Notes: a model not told the origin generated them from the letters alone. A DNA stretch of 64,000 bases from Alphaproteobacteria bacterium (GCA_021774335.1 JAJFJD010000002.1:62001-126000), one strand, 5' to 3'. Shown: positions 16,327-25,617, counted from the stretch's first letter. Numbers and translations: made by a program.

Positions 16327-17217
16327 ATGCCCGAACTGCCGGATGTGGAACTCTATCGCGATGCGCTGGACCGCCACATCGGCGGGACCGAGCTGCAGGC
16401 GGTGCGATGCCGCAGCCCGTTTCTGCTGCGGACGGTGCAGCCGCCGTTGAGCGCGGTGCATGGCCGGCGCGTGACCGGATTCCGGCGCATCGGCAAACGC
16501 ATCGCCATTGGATTGGACGGCGACCTCTGGCTCGTACTGCATCTCATGATCGCCGGACGGCTGCACTGGAAAGACCCGGAGGCCAAGCTCGCCGGTAAAC
16601 GTGATCTGGCGGCATTCGATTTCGCCGAGGGCAGCCTTGTGTTGACCGAGGCGGGGTCCAAGAAACGCGCGTCACTGCATGTGGTCGAGGGCGAGGCCGG
16701 GCTCGCGGCGCTCGACCCCGGCGGACTGGAGCCGCTCGACATCGACCTGCCGGCTTTCCGCGAGGCCCTGCAGCGGAACAACCACACGGTCAAACGCGCG
16801 CTCACCGACCCGAAGCTTTTCAGTGGGATAGGCAACGCCTATTCCGACGAAATACTCCATGCTGCGAAGCTGTCACCGATCACCCGGACGCAGAAGCTGA
16901 GCGATGCAGGAATCGAACGGTTGTTCGAGGCCGTGCGTGACACGCTAAACCGCTGGGTAGAACGATTACGCGAAGAGACTGGCGATGGATTCCCCAAAAA
17001 GGTCACCGCTTTTCGCGACGGCATGGCGGTGCATGGCCGTTACGGGAAGCCGTGTCCGGTCTGCGACGCACCGGTGCAGCGCATCCGCTATGCCAGCAAC
17101 GAGACCAATTACTGCGCCGCCTGCCAGACCGACGGCAAGCTGCTCGCTGACCGGGCATTGTCCCGTCTGCTCAAGGGCGATTGGCCGAAGACACTCGAGG
17201 AACTGGAGGGGCCTTAG
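16327..17217 (+). CDS. Fpg/Nei family DNA glycosylase/AP lyase
   Basis: A 296-residue base-excision repair enzyme. After the initiator Met the catalytic Pro2-Glu3 is present ([11 protein letters not shown]). The helix-two-turn-helix region ([15 protein letters not shown], about residues 161-175) matches the family. A C-terminal zinc finger with two CxxC pairs ([11 protein letters not shown] and [10 protein letters not shown]) lies at about residues 244-275. It removes oxidised bases; whether it is MutM-like (8-oxoguanine) or Nei-like is not clear to me, and the finger departs from the classical Fpg form. It ends the SIS-bicupin-cupin run (18 bp after the cupin), and its stop lies 9 bp from the convergent Rieske/ThDP gene. 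Confidence 0.9.
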   Translation: MPELPDVELYRDALDRHIGGTELQAVRCRSPFLLRTVQPPLSAVHGRRVTGFRRIGKRIAIGLDGDLWLVLHLMIAGRLHWKDPEAKLAGKRDLAAFDFAEGSLVLTEAGSKKRASLHVVEGEAGLAALDPGGLEPLDIDLPAFREALQRNNHTVKRALTDPKLFSGIGNAYSDEILHAAKLSPITRTQKLSDAGIERLFEAVRDTLNRWVERLREETGDGFPKKVTAFRDGMAVHGRYGKPCPVCDAPVQRIRYASNETNYCAACQTDGKLLADRALSRLLKGDWPKTLEELEGP

Positions 17218-17226
17218 CGGGTCCGA

Positions 17227-19218
17227 TCAGATCAAATCCACGTCCGATACGATCTCGACGATGGCGGGGCCGTCATAGGCGAGGGCTTCGGTCAGGGCGC
17301 TGTCCAAGGCCTCGGCCTTGGTGATGCGGCGACCGAATCCGCCGCAGAGCTTCGCATAGGCGGCAAAACTCGGGTTGTGCAGCGCGGTTTGCCAGACCGG
17401 CCATTCGCCCGCTCGCTGTTCCTTGGAAATCTTTCCGAGTTCGTCGTTGTTGAGCAGGACATGGGTGATATCCATGCCGTATTTCACCGCCGTGGTGAAT
17501 TCCGCCATGTATTGGCCGAAACCGCCGTCGCCGCTGACCGAGACCACCTTGCGGCCGCGCAACGCCTCGAAGTCCTGGGTCGCCGCCCAGGCGCCCATCG
17601 CGGCGGAAAATGAGAACCCGATGGAACCGAGATAGCCGGACATAAGCACGGCCTGGTCGGTGCATTCGAAATAGCGCCCGAAGGAATAGGTGTTGTTGCC
17701 GACATCGACGGCGATCACGGCGTCGTCCGGGATCTGCCGGGTGAGCGCCGCGAAGATCGCCGCGGAGTTCACGCCCTTGCCGCGTTCGTCGGCGATGCGG
17801 CTGAGTTTTTCGTCGCGCCACAAGCCCCAACGTTCGGCGACTTCCGCCCGCTGATCGACCGAGTCGGGCCGATCGGGCAGACGGTCGCAGAGCGTTCGCA
17901 TGGTCACGCCGATCTCACCCCAGACCGGCACATCGACCGGGTGGAACTTGCCGAGCGCCATTCGGTCGAAATCGACCTGGATGGTCGGTTTGCCACGGTC
18001 GATGCCGGTATGGTTTGAAAAGGACGCGCCAAGCGCCAGGATCAGGTCGCACTCGTTCATGAACCAGCTTGCGATGGGTGTGCCCGACCGGCCGAGGACG
18101 CCGGCGGCGAGCGGGTGCGAATCCGCGATCTGGCCCTTCGCTTTGAAGGTGGTGACGACCGGGGCGGCCAATCGCTCGGCGAGCCGGGTGACGTCCGCCA
18201 TCGCATCCTTCGCGCCATAACCGACGATGACCAAAGGACGCTTGGCTTCCCCGAGACGCTGTAGCACCGCGTCAATGGAGTCCTCGGACGGGGCGATCTC
18301 GCTTGGCCCGATCCGGCCTTCGGGACCCGACGCCTTGACGGATTGGTCGGCGGGCAGGGTCTGCACGTCGTCCGGAAAAATCAGATGCGCCACGTCCCGA
18401 TTGATAATGGCGTTCTTGCAGGCCAGCGTCATCAGCTCCGCGTGTTTCGAGCTGTGCAGCACGGTTTGGCTGAAGGCGGCGACCGGCTCGAAAGCGGAGG
18501 CGAGATCAATCTCCTGGAACGCGCCGGGGCCGAAGACCTGAACATCGACTTGGCCGGTCAGCGCCAGGACGGGCGCGCGATCGACCTTGGCGTCCCACAA
18601 GCCGGTCATCAGGTTGGTCGCCCCCGGTCCGGCGATGCTGAGGCAAGCGGCGGGTTTGCCCGAAAGCTTCGCGTAGCCCGAGCACGCGAAGGAGGCGGCG
18701 CCTTCGTGCCGAACGCCGATATAGCCGAGTTCGCCGTCGCGTTCCCGCGCCCGCAAGGCATCGGCGAGGCCGAGGTTGGAATGGCCGACCATCCCGAACA
18801 CGCGTTTGACGCCCCAGTTGACCATTGTCTCGGCCATCACGTCGGACACGGTGCGTTCGCGGTCGCCCTCGGCGGCGACGCCGACATAGATGCCGTCGTC
18901 GCGCGTCTCGACGGGATACATGTCTTGGCCGGAATCCTCATGGCCGCCGGGTGGTTTCCCGGTCAATGGATCGAAATCCCAGCCGTGCCAGGGGCAGCGC
19001 AACCAGCATTTGCCGTCGGTTCCGGTCTCGAACGAGCCCTCGCCGAGCGGCCCGCCCTGATGCGGACATTGATTGTCCATCGCCGCGTAATGGCCTTCGA
19101 AATGGACAAGCGCCAGCGACGCCGTCCCCGCCGAGATGGATTTCACGCGACCGTTGGGAAGTTCGTCGAGGTCGGCAACCTTATGCCAGTCCAAATCGTC
19201 GGTTTTCGTTTCGCTCAT
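17227..19218 (-). CDS. Rieske ferredoxin domain fused to a ThDP-dependent enzyme (acetolactate synthase/pyruvate oxidase-like)
   Basis: A 663-residue fusion. Residues about 8-115 are a Rieske [2Fe-2S] domain with both ligand pairs: Cys51-His53 (CPHQGG) and Cys75-His78 (CPWHGW). Residues about 122-655 are a complete ThDP enzyme: the activating glutamate (Glu172 in RHEGAASF), SIAGPGATNL, a central FAD/nucleotide-type domain, and the ThDP/Mg motif VSGDGGFGQ followed by LLNNDELG. The two parts share one uninterrupted frame. ThDP enzymes of this family decarboxylate 2-oxo acids and then condense or oxidise; a fused iron-sulfur centre suggests that electrons leave the active site, as in pyruvate oxidases. 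That is inference. Substrate unknown. CAGGAGGACAGG precedes the ATG. Confidence 0.85.
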   Translation of the reverse strand: MSETKTDDLDWHKVADLDELPNGRVKSISAGTASLALVHFEGHYAAMDNQCPHQGGPLGEGSFETGTDGKCWLRCPWHGWDFDPLTGKPPGGHEDSGQDMYPVETRDDGIYVGVAAEGDRERTVSDVMAETMVNWGVKRVFGMVGHSNLGLADALRARERDGELGYIGVRHEGAASFACSGYAKLSGKPAACLSIAGPGATNLMTGLWDAKVDRAPVLALTGQVDVQVFGPGAFQEIDLASAFEPVAAFSQTVLHSSKHAELMTLACKNAIINRDVAHLIFPDDVQTLPADQSVKASGPEGRIGPSEIAPSEDSIDAVLQRLGEAKRPLVIVGYGAKDAMADVTRLAERLAAPVVTTFKAKGQIADSHPLAAGVLGRSGTPIASWFMNECDLILALGASFSNHTGIDRGKPTIQVDFDRMALGKFHPVDVPVWGEIGVTMRTLCDRLPDRPDSVDQRAEVAERWGLWRDEKLSRIADERGKGVNSAAIFAALTRQIPDDAVIAVDVGNNTYSFGRYFECTDQAVLMSGYLGSIGFSFSAAMGAWAATQDFEALRGRKVVSVSGDGGFGQYMAEFTTAVKYGMDITHVLLNNDELGKISKEQRAGEWPVWQTALHNPSFAAYAKLCGGFGRRITKAEALDSALTEALAYDGPAIVEIVSDVDLI

Positions 19219-19446
19219 CCTGTCCTCCTGGTTGGCCGTCGGTCCGATTTATATGGCGTGGTCCGCACGATAGTTGAGTATGGCGCGGTTTCTGATCAAG
19301 TGGTTGTGATAATCGCCGGCACCGCGTCGGCGCATTATCGGCTAGGGTCCGTTGCGGACGGGGATATTGGATTGCGACCCCGAAGCTGCATCCCTCCAGC
19401 GAAACCGCGTCTATGCTGCAGGGAGATTGGAGACGTCGAAGCCGTC

Positions 19447-20706
19447 ATGGAAAGTATCGCTCTTGTTGTCATTGCCGTTGGATTCCTTGCCTACGGGCTG
19501 ATATCCGGCCGGCTGCAAAACAGTGTCGTTACCGCGCCGATCGCTTTTGCCGGCCTTGGCCTGTTGATCGGGCAGGGCGGGCTGCAGCTTGCCGAATTCC
19601 GGATCGACCATGGCATGATCCATCTCCTCGCCGAGATCACCCTGGTTATGGTTTTGTTCAGCGATGCGGCTCGGATCGATCTCGTCTTATTGCGGCGCGA
19701 TCATAACCTACCGATCCGCATGCTTGCCGTTGGGATGCCGTTGACCATCGTGCTCGGCACCGCGGCAGCGCTATTGATATTGCCGGGTTTTTCTTTTTGG
19801 GAAGCGGCATTGCTGGCTGCAATCCTCGCGCCGACGGATGCGGCGCTCGGCCAAACCGTCGTGTCCAGTCCCATCGTGCCTGTACGGATTCGGCAAGCGC
19901 TGAATGTCGAAAGTGGTCTCAACGACGGCGTCGCTTTGCCCGTGATCCTCCTTTTTGCCAGCTTCGCGAGTGCGGCACAGGATGCACAAGCCGCCTCGGA
20001 TTGGCTGACCTTCGGGCTGAAACAAGTCACGCTGGGGCCGCTTGCGGGAGCAGCCGTCGGTATCGTTGGCGCGAAACTGATCGACCGGGCAGCGGCGCGG
20101 TCATGGATGACCGAGAGTTTCGAAGGATTGGGGGTCCTGGCCGTTGCGGCGCTTGCCTATCTCTCCGCCGATCTGATCGGCGGCAACGGATTCATTGCCG
20201 CATTCGTCGCCGGGCTATGTTTCGGGAATACGGTAAAGGGCGAATGCAAATTCCTGTTCGAATTTGCTGAAACCGAAGGTCAGTTTCTAACCCTTGTGAC
20301 ATTCCTGATTTTCGGCGCGTCGATGCTGCCGATGCTCGGCGGCCATATCGACTGGCCTATGGTGCTCTACGCGGTGTTGAGCCTCACGGTCATCCGCATG
20401 CTGCCGGTCGCGCTATCGCTTGCCGGGGCCGGATTGAATATCAGTACGATTGCCTTTCTGGGCTGGTTCGGGCCGCGCGGTCTGGCGTCCATCCTGTTTG
20501 CACTGTTGATCCTCGATCAGTCGGAGATCCTCCGCCGTGAGGAAGCCTTGCTGATCACCATCCTGACCGTCGCAATCAGCACCGTAGCGCATGGCGTGTC
20601 TGCGGCACCTGCGGCGCGGGCTTATGCCTCGGCGGCGGAAAAGATGGGCCCATGCGAGGAAACCCGTCCGGTCGAGGAAATGCCGGTACGGATTCGAATG
20701 GACTGA
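19447..20706 (+). CDS. CPA1-family cation:proton antiporter
   Basis: A 419-residue integral membrane protein with about 12 hydrophobic segments. Family marks: LILAPTDAALGQTVVSS-like segment here AAILAPTDAALGQTV (about residues 124-138), ESGLNDGVALPVIL (about 156-169) and GWFGPRGLASILFALLIL (about 339-356). The paired acidic residues expected for ion binding are present (ND in GLNDG). It should exchange Na+ or K+ for H+ across the inner membrane. I chose ATG 19447; the open frame continues far upstream, but that part is antisense to the Rieske/ThDP gene and not hydrophobic. The C-terminal tail of about 35 residues is cytoplasmic and lacks a TrkA-C domain. Confidence 0.88.
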   Translation: MESIALVVIAVGFLAYGLISGRLQNSVVTAPIAFAGLGLLIGQGGLQLAEFRIDHGMIHLLAEITLVMVLFSDAARIDLVLLRRDHNLPIRMLAVGMPLTIVLGTAAALLILPGFSFWEAALLAAILAPTDAALGQTVVSSPIVPVRIRQALNVESGLNDGVALPVILLFASFASAAQDAQAASDWLTFGLKQVTLGPLAGAAVGIVGAKLIDRAAARSWMTESFEGLGVLAVAALAYLSADLIGGNGFIAAFVAGLCFGNTVKGECKFLFEFAETEGQFLTLVTFLIFGASMLPMLGGHIDWPMVLYAVLSLTVIRMLPVALSLAGAGLNISTIAFLGWFGPRGLASILFALLILDQSEILRREEALLITILTVAISTVAHGVSAAPAARAYASAAEKMGPCEETRPVEEMPVRIRMD

Positions 20707-20723
20707 TCGGAATACAAATCGGC

Positions 20724-21908
20724 TCAGCTAATCGCGCCGGCCTCGCGTAGGGCGGCGATGTCTGTATCGGACAGGCCGAGTTCGTCCTGCAGCACCGATT
20801 CGGTGTGTTCGCCGAGGTGGGGCGGGGCGTCGCCCGGTTCCGGCGGTGTTTCGCTGAGCTTGAAGGGCGGGCCAACGAGATTGACGGTGCTGCCGTCGCG
20901 GTCCTTCGCCTCGACGATCATGCCGGTCGCCGTGACCTGTTCCTGCGCGAAGACCTGATCCATCGTATGGATCGGCGCGGCGACGGCACCGACAGCATCG
21001 AACCGCTCGATCCATTCGGCGACGGTAGCGGATTTCAAAATCGCCCCGATTTCGGAATCCAGCGCGGACCGGTTGGATATCCGGTCGGTGTTGGTCGCAA
21101 AGCGCGGGTCATCCCGCAGGTCGCTTCGGTCCAGCGCAGTGCACAGGCGCTGCCAGCCGGCTTCGTTGGGCGCGCCGACGATGATCGGCCCGTCCGCCGC
21201 ATCGAAGGCGCCGTAGGGGGCGAGTTTCATGAAACCCGACCCCTCGCGCACCGGGACCTGTCCTTCGACCAGCCAATGGGTCGCATTGAAGGCCAGCAGG
21301 TTCAGCGCCGTTTGCATGAGCGAGACGTTCACCGCCTGTCCGCCCTTGCCGTTGCCGCGCGCGACCAGTGCTGTCATCGCCGCGCCATAGGCGATCATGC
21401 CGGTGCCCATGTCGATCGCCGGCGTGCCGGGTCGCGCCGGTGACCCGTCGGGATCGCCGGTGATGCCCATGATCCCGGAATAGGCCGAGACCATCATGTC
21501 GAGGCCCGCCTTGTCCTTCAGCGGCCCAGTCGGGCCGTAACCGGAGATCGTGACATGGATCAGGTCGCCGTTGAGTCTACTGATCGTGTCGTAGTCGATC
21601 CCGAGTTGCTTGGCGCGGCTTGGCAGGAAGCTCTGGATCATGATGTCGGCGCGCTTGGTGAGCCGGTGCAGCACGTCCTGGCCTTCCGCGGTTTTCAGGT
21701 TCAGCGCGAGCCCGCGCTTGCCCCGGTTTACCGCGAGGAAGGTCGTGCTCTGACCGCCCCGGTCCGGCGGGAATCGGCGGCAGAGATCGCCGTCGAGCGA
21801 TTCCACTCGGATCACCTCCGCGCCGTTGTCCGCCATGAGCTGCCCACAGAACGGTCCGGCCAGCACCTGGCTGACGTCGAGCACGCGAATACCGTCGAGC
21901 GCTCCCAT
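20724..21908 (-). CDS. CaiB/BaiF family CoA transferase (class III)
   Basis: A 394-residue enzyme that moves CoA between carboxylic acids. The opening LDGIRVLDVSQVLAGPFCGQ, the stretch RVESLDGD, NRGKRGLALNLKT, and the catalytic aspartate in TPAIDMGTGMIAYG (about residue 170) match the family. Substrate cannot be read from sequence. Its stop is 17 bp from the stop of the convergent antiporter gene. Two other class III CoA transferases lie in the window (27339 and 39330), and they differ from each other too much to be recent duplicates. Confidence 0.92.
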   Translation of the reverse strand: MGALDGIRVLDVSQVLAGPFCGQLMADNGAEVIRVESLDGDLCRRFPPDRGGQSTTFLAVNRGKRGLALNLKTAEGQDVLHRLTKRADIMIQSFLPSRAKQLGIDYDTISRLNGDLIHVTISGYGPTGPLKDKAGLDMMVSAYSGIMGITGDPDGSPARPGTPAIDMGTGMIAYGAAMTALVARGNGKGGQAVNVSLMQTALNLLAFNATHWLVEGQVPVREGSGFMKLAPYGAFDAADGPIIVGAPNEAGWQRLCTALDRSDLRDDPRFATNTDRISNRSALDSEIGAILKSATVAEWIERFDAVGAVAAPIHTMDQVFAQEQVTATGMIVEAKDRDGSTVNLVGPPFKLSETPPEPGDAPPHLGEHTESVLQDELGLSDTDIAALREAGAIS

Positions 21909-22151
21909 CAGTGGCCTCGGGCCGCGCGTCGTTCTAGGTTAAGGGGGCTACCGGTCTGCACTGGCGTATCCTTTCCGAAAGAACCGCCGCGGCGGAGCGG
22001 CCGGGCGGTATGAAACGTCATCGGGGCAGGATACGGAGAAGGGTGCGGCGGGACAAATCTGTGCCAGAGAAAACATAATGTCGCGATGATCTCGGGCACC
22101 ATGTCGTGTCGACGTGCAACTTATTCAATTACCTCGTCGAGTCCTCCATCG

Positions 22152-22619
22152 CTAATCTAGCTGGGGTCCATTTTCTAAAATATTTTGAACTCGTCTCCAC
22201 ACATCCGGGTCGGCGAAAAGTTCTCCCCAAACCCCCGACAATAGTTGCCGGAAACGCTGATTTTGCCGTGCCTCCTGCTCGATCGGTTCGATCAAAAGAG
22301 GACCGTGATCAATTACGAGGTTTTCCAGCGGACCTGCCGCCAGATACGCCATCTCATCATTCGTTGAGAAGTATTTTAGAGCGACGAGCACAAATTCAAA
22401 GCCGAGCTCCGGCCAGTGGTGCGACAATTCAGAGACACAGTCAAAAGACCAGTGATTTCGATCTTTGTATTTGTCGGACTCACGTTCCTGGTAGGCGACC
22501 AGGTACATGCGCGCCAACTTGTCGGCGTTAAAATTGGCGGCTGCGTCACGACAAGGAAATCCTTGGTCATTGTGTTTGCAGTCAAAGCAAACCGGTTGAT
22601 CTTCGTTGGCTGATGTCAT
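22152..22619 (-). CDS. DUF6869-like small protein
   Basis: A 155-residue soluble protein. The middle section (LSHHWPELGFEFVLVALKY, then AAGPLENLVIDHG and FRQLLSGVW) resembles what is annotated as DUF6869, often present as an isolated gene or near toxin-immunity loci. The N-terminus carries a Cys-rich stretch, CFDCKHNDQGFPC, which might bind a metal. Function unknown. Base composition is lower in GC than its neighbours. It stands alone between a CoA transferase gene and a thiol-isomerase-like gene. Confidence 0.6.
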   Translation of the reverse strand: MTSANEDQPVCFDCKHNDQGFPCRDAAANFNADKLARMYLVAYQERESDKYKDRNHWSFDCVSELSHHWPELGFEFVLVALKYFSTNDEMAYLAAGPLENLVIDHGPLLIEPIEQEARQNQRFRQLLSGVWGELFADPDVWRRVQNILENGPQLD

Positions 22620-22786
22620 GTTGCCGAACCAACAGTTCCGAAGAGGTATGAATGGGCTGATAATGGGATTCTCGAACCGACATATTAACGAACCGCTACC
22701 GGGCAGCCAGTTCTTCGTGCTTTACAATGCGGCTGTTACACTGAGACCAAATCCAATCAACGCCAGAACAAGAAAGCCGACGCCCC

Positions 22787-23389
22787 ATGACCACCATCGA
22801 GTTCTTCTACGACGTCTCCAGCCCCTGGACCTATTTCGCCTATGACCGGATCGAGGATTTCTGCGCCCGCAACAAGGCGGAGTTGGTGTGGAAGCCGTTC
22901 CTCGTCGGCGGGGTGTTCAACAAGGTGAACCCGAGCGTCTATCAACGCCGCGAGAACCCAGTGCCGCCGAAGGACAACTACTACCGCAAGGACATGATGG
23001 ACTGGGCGCGCTATCAGGACATCGCGATGATCAAGCCGAGCGTGTTCCCGGTGAACAGCGTCAAGGCGCTGCGCGGCGCCTTTGTCGCCATCGAGGAGGG
23101 CACGGTGTCCGAATATTCCGGCGCTTGCTTCAAGGCCTACTGGGTCGACGACAAGGACATCTCGCAGGAGGACGTGCTGCGCGACATCGTGACCTCGGTC
23201 GGCATGGACGCGGACGCCTTCTTCGCAAAAATTGGCGACGACACGATCAAACGGAAGTTGTTCGAGACGACGGATGACCTGATCGCGCGCGGCGGCTTCG
23301 GCTCGCCGACCTTCTTCCTCGATCGTGACGACATGTATTTCGGCAACGACCGGCTGGAAGTCATGCAGGCGGCGATCGACCGGAAGTAG
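22787..23389 (+). CDS. 2-hydroxychromene-2-carboxylate isomerase-like protein (DsbA/GST-kappa fold)
   Basis: A 200-residue thioredoxin-fold protein. The N-terminus FFYDVSSPWTYFAYDRI matches HCCA isomerases and kappa-class GSTs, in which the serine of SxxS (Ser11 or Ser12) contacts glutathione in place of DsbA's CxxC. The C-terminal GGFGSPTFFLDRDDMYFGNDRL matches the cis-proline loop and the family's ending. In naphthalene-type pathways it isomerises a ring-opened intermediate; many genomic copies have unknown substrates. It stands alone, followed by a palindromic repeat. Confidence 0.88.
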   Translation: MTTIEFFYDVSSPWTYFAYDRIEDFCARNKAELVWKPFLVGGVFNKVNPSVYQRRENPVPPKDNYYRKDMMDWARYQDIAMIKPSVFPVNSVKALRGAFVAIEEGTVSEYSGACFKAYWVDDKDISQEDVLRDIVTSVGMDADAFFAKIGDDTIKRKLFETTDDLIARGGFGSPTFFLDRDDMYFGNDRLEVMQAAIDRK

Positions 23390-23411
23390 GGGCGCGCTCC
23401 TTTCTCAATTC

Positions 23412-23478
23412 GTCATTCCCGCAAAAGCGGGAATCCATGCGCCTTGGCAGTCTGGACTCCCGCTTTCGCGGGAGTGAC
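23412..23478. repeat. REP-like palindromic element, double hairpin
   Basis: GTCATTCCCGC at 23412-23422 is an inverted copy (one mismatch) of GCGGGAGTGAC at 23468-23478. Each end also folds on itself: TTCCCGCAAAAGCGGGAA and ACTCCCGCTTTCGCGGGAGT. Elements of this sequence family are dispersed in many proteobacterial genomes between genes. It may serve as a bidirectional transcription end between the genes at 22787 and 23556. Confidence 0.8.
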
Positions 23479-23495
23479 ACGCAAGGGGCCGGCGA

Positions 23496-23524
23496 TTGAC
23501 ATAGGCAATAATTCTACTCATTAT
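23496..23524 (+). promoter_or_regulatory. Sigma-70-type promoter for the NTF2-like gene
   Basis: TTGACA at 23496-23501, 17 bases, then CATTAT at 23519-23524, followed by the ATG at 23556. A perfect -35 in a locally AT-rich patch makes this the best-looking sigma-70 promoter I noticed in the window. Confidence 0.5.
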
Positions 23525-23555
23525 TAGTCAATAATACTGACCTATATTACGTAGG

Positions 23556-23915
23556 ATGCCGATTGTGGATACCAACCTCAATGCTCTGGCGCTGGAATGG
23601 GTCGCTGCGTGGAATGCGCATGACCTGGACCGCGTGCTCGGGCTCTATGCCGAGGACGCGTCGATGGCGTCGCCCTATATCCGTGCGATGAATCTGTCCG
23701 AGACCGGCCGCCTGTATGGAAAGGATGCGCTACGTGCCTATTGGGGCGCGGCGCTGCCGAACCATCCCGGCCTGCATTTCGATCTCAAGGCTGTATTCGC
23801 CGGGCCCGATAGTGTCGTCATCCACTACCGCAACGACCGTGGCGCGGAGGTTTGCGAATATCTGCGTATCGACGACGTGGGTCAGATCGTGGAAGGTGCG
23901 GCGCATCACGTTTGA
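23556..23915 (+). CDS. NTF2-like/SnoaL-like protein
   Basis: A 119-residue protein of the NTF2-like superfamily: an opening helix with LALEWVAAWNAHDLDRVLGLYAEDA, then FDLKAVFAGPDSVVIHYRN and a beta-rich end. Members are small pocket proteins, either enzymes (ketosteroid isomerase-like) or ligand binders; no catalytic residues can be assigned. The leader is short (32 bp from the promoter -10), with a weak ribosome site. The gene is alone, convergent with the sulfatase-type gene. Confidence 0.78.
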   Translation: MPIVDTNLNALALEWVAAWNAHDLDRVLGLYAEDASMASPYIRAMNLSETGRLYGKDALRAYWGAALPNHPGLHFDLKAVFAGPDSVVIHYRNDRGAEVCEYLRIDDVGQIVEGAAHHV

Positions 23916-23955
23916 ATGACACCATCCACTTGTTTCGGGAGAGCGCGGTCCCGAG

Positions 23956-25617
23956 TTATGGCGCCATCCGGTCTCCCGTTGTTACGGGAATGTCTACACG
24001 GAATCCATCGTACTCGACGAGCGTCTCGGCACCGCCAGACGTGACCTTAGGAACCAAGACCCGTTCCAGTAGGTAGTCGGGTTTGGTTCGGCTGAGGCAA
24101 CCAAGTACGAAACGGGCGGTATTAATCGGACCCAAATTCGGCTTGATCCACTGTCTGCATTCCTTGGGAGCACGAATGAAGCTTATCGTCTCGGTACGTT
24201 CGTCCAAGGCGTGCTTTGGTAGTTCGTGCTCCTTGCGGTCGGCGTATTGCTCGTTACCCAGAAATCCGCTGCCGTGATCCGCGTGAATGACGATTATCGC
24301 ATTCGAATCGGCGGCAAGGATGCGCGAAACAAGTTCGGTTATCCGCTTGTTCGTACAGAGGACCGCCTCCCGATACAGCATCCGGTTTGCTTTGTCGTCC
24401 GCATAGATTGGGTCGCAGTTGCGATCGAAATAATACGGGGAATGCGGCTGCATATGGTGTGCGAAGATGAAGGCTGGCTTGTCTCGTGTTACGAGGTCTC
24501 CAAGAAAGCGATCGTCGATCGGAGCCATGGCATCGACGTGCAAATAGAAAAGGCTAGGTAGGAATTTCTTAAGCGGCGTCCGGGTTAGGACGAGCTGCGA
24601 CACCTGGTTCAGGTCAAAGACACTGGTTTGGAACACGCACGTAACGGTACTGCTGTTGCAGCCGCAGTACCAGCTCTCCGAAAAATAGAGCGCGTAGCCC
24701 TGATTCTTGAAGATGTCCAGGAGAGCCGGGAGAGGATCGCGACCCATTACGATTGGAAAATAGTCTCGCGGGTTGTTCGGGAGGTGCGGTCGTTTCGCAT
24801 CCTGGAAATAATCCAGATGAAAGATGCTGCCGATACTCATTGCGGACCCGGTATAGTTCGATCGCGACTCCTTGACGTACACGAATCCGCGTTCTTCCAT
24901 ATTTGTCACGAACGCTCGGATGTCTAAGTTCACGATCGTTTTCAGACTTCTGTCGCCGGTATATCCATCGACGATGATGTAGAAGACGTTATTCTTCGTG
25001 AATTGGTTGGTGGCAATGACCGGGAGTCGCGTCGATGAAAAGTGGGCCTTCGCCTGTCCGGTCCGTTGAAGGTCGATCCTCGGTTCGATCTGCTTTGCCG
25101 CGATCGGAAGACTGCCCTGCAGGATAAGCGTCAAAATTGGTACGAGCGCCGCGACGCATACGAAGACTGCAATGGCCATGGCGATCTGTGGAAGATGGCG
25201 CATGCGCCAAAGCACGGCATAAATCGCGACGGTCAGTGCTATGAAACCGATGCCGGCACCATGGGTAAACCCTAATCGCGTGAGCGTTTCCGCGATCGTG
25301 CCGTAAACGAAACTGAAAAAGAAGAACAGCAGCGACGTCACGGTTAGCACCGTAACGAGATAGGTGGCGTTTTTCGGAGAAATGCGCGCGGCAATGATGG
25401 CGGTCGAGGTTGCGCAAATCGCGCCGGCGCCACACATCGCGGCAATCTGCGTGATGCCGTCTATTCCAAACCGCTGAAGTTCTTCGTAGTTATGGCTCGT
25501 GAGATGCAAAACGGGCCATGAGAAAGCAGCCCATAATCCGATCAATGCGAAACGGAACTGTGACGGCTTCGTGGGATGCCTGTCTGAGCTTTGGAGTGCT
25601 TGGTCTGCAGAAACCAT
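23956..25617 (-). CDS. Membrane sulfatase/phosphoethanolamine-transferase-like protein (alkaline phosphatase superfamily)
   Basis: A 553-residue protein with about five N-terminal hydrophobic segments (residues 22-165) and a periplasmic catalytic domain. Metal and nucleophile signatures are visible: YIIVDGYTGD (about residue 215), a threonine in SRSNYTGSAMS (about 252), HHMQPHSPYYF and IVIHADHGSGF (about 450). It would cleave or transfer sulfate or phospho groups on a cell-envelope molecule; the substrate is unknown. Two or more Cys in ESWYCGCNSSTVTCVF could form disulfides. The gene is visibly lower in GC than its surroundings and borders an AT-rich spacer, which suggests acquisition by transfer. 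It is a single-gene unit. Confidence 0.78.
   Translation of the reverse strand: MVSADQALQSSDRHPTKPSQFRFALIGLWAAFSWPVLHLTSHNYEELQRFGIDGITQIAAMCGAGAICATSTAIIAARISPKNATYLVTVLTVTSLLFFFFSFVYGTIAETLTRLGFTHGAGIGFIALTVAIYAVLWRMRHLPQIAMAIAVFVCVAALVPILTLILQGSLPIAAKQIEPRIDLQRTGQAKAHFSSTRLPVIATNQFTKNNVFYIIVDGYTGDRSLKTIVNLDIRAFVTNMEERGFVYVKESRSNYTGSAMSIGSIFHLDYFQDAKRPHLPNNPRDYFPIVMGRDPLPALLDIFKNQGYALYFSESWYCGCNSSTVTCVFQTSVFDLNQVSQLVLTRTPLKKFLPSLFYLHVDAMAPIDDRFLGDLVTRDKPAFIFAHHMQPHSPYYFDRNCDPIYADDKANRMLYREAVLCTNKRITELVSRILAADSNAIIVIHADHGSGFLGNEQYADRKEHELPKHALDERTETISFIRAPKECRQWIKPNLGPINTARFVLGCLSRTKPDYLLERVLVPKVTSGGAETLVEYDGFRVDIPVTTGDRMAP

Noticed and set aside
18343-19446. Upstream extension of the antiporter frame
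   Set aside because: The extension is polar, antisense to the Rieske/ThDP gene and unlike the antiporter family; ATG 19447 gives a normal N-terminus.
23412-23478. Double palindrome considered as a CRISPR remnant or mobile element end
   Set aside because: Only one unit is present, with no spacers, target duplication or transposase; it fits a common dispersed proteobacterial palindrome.
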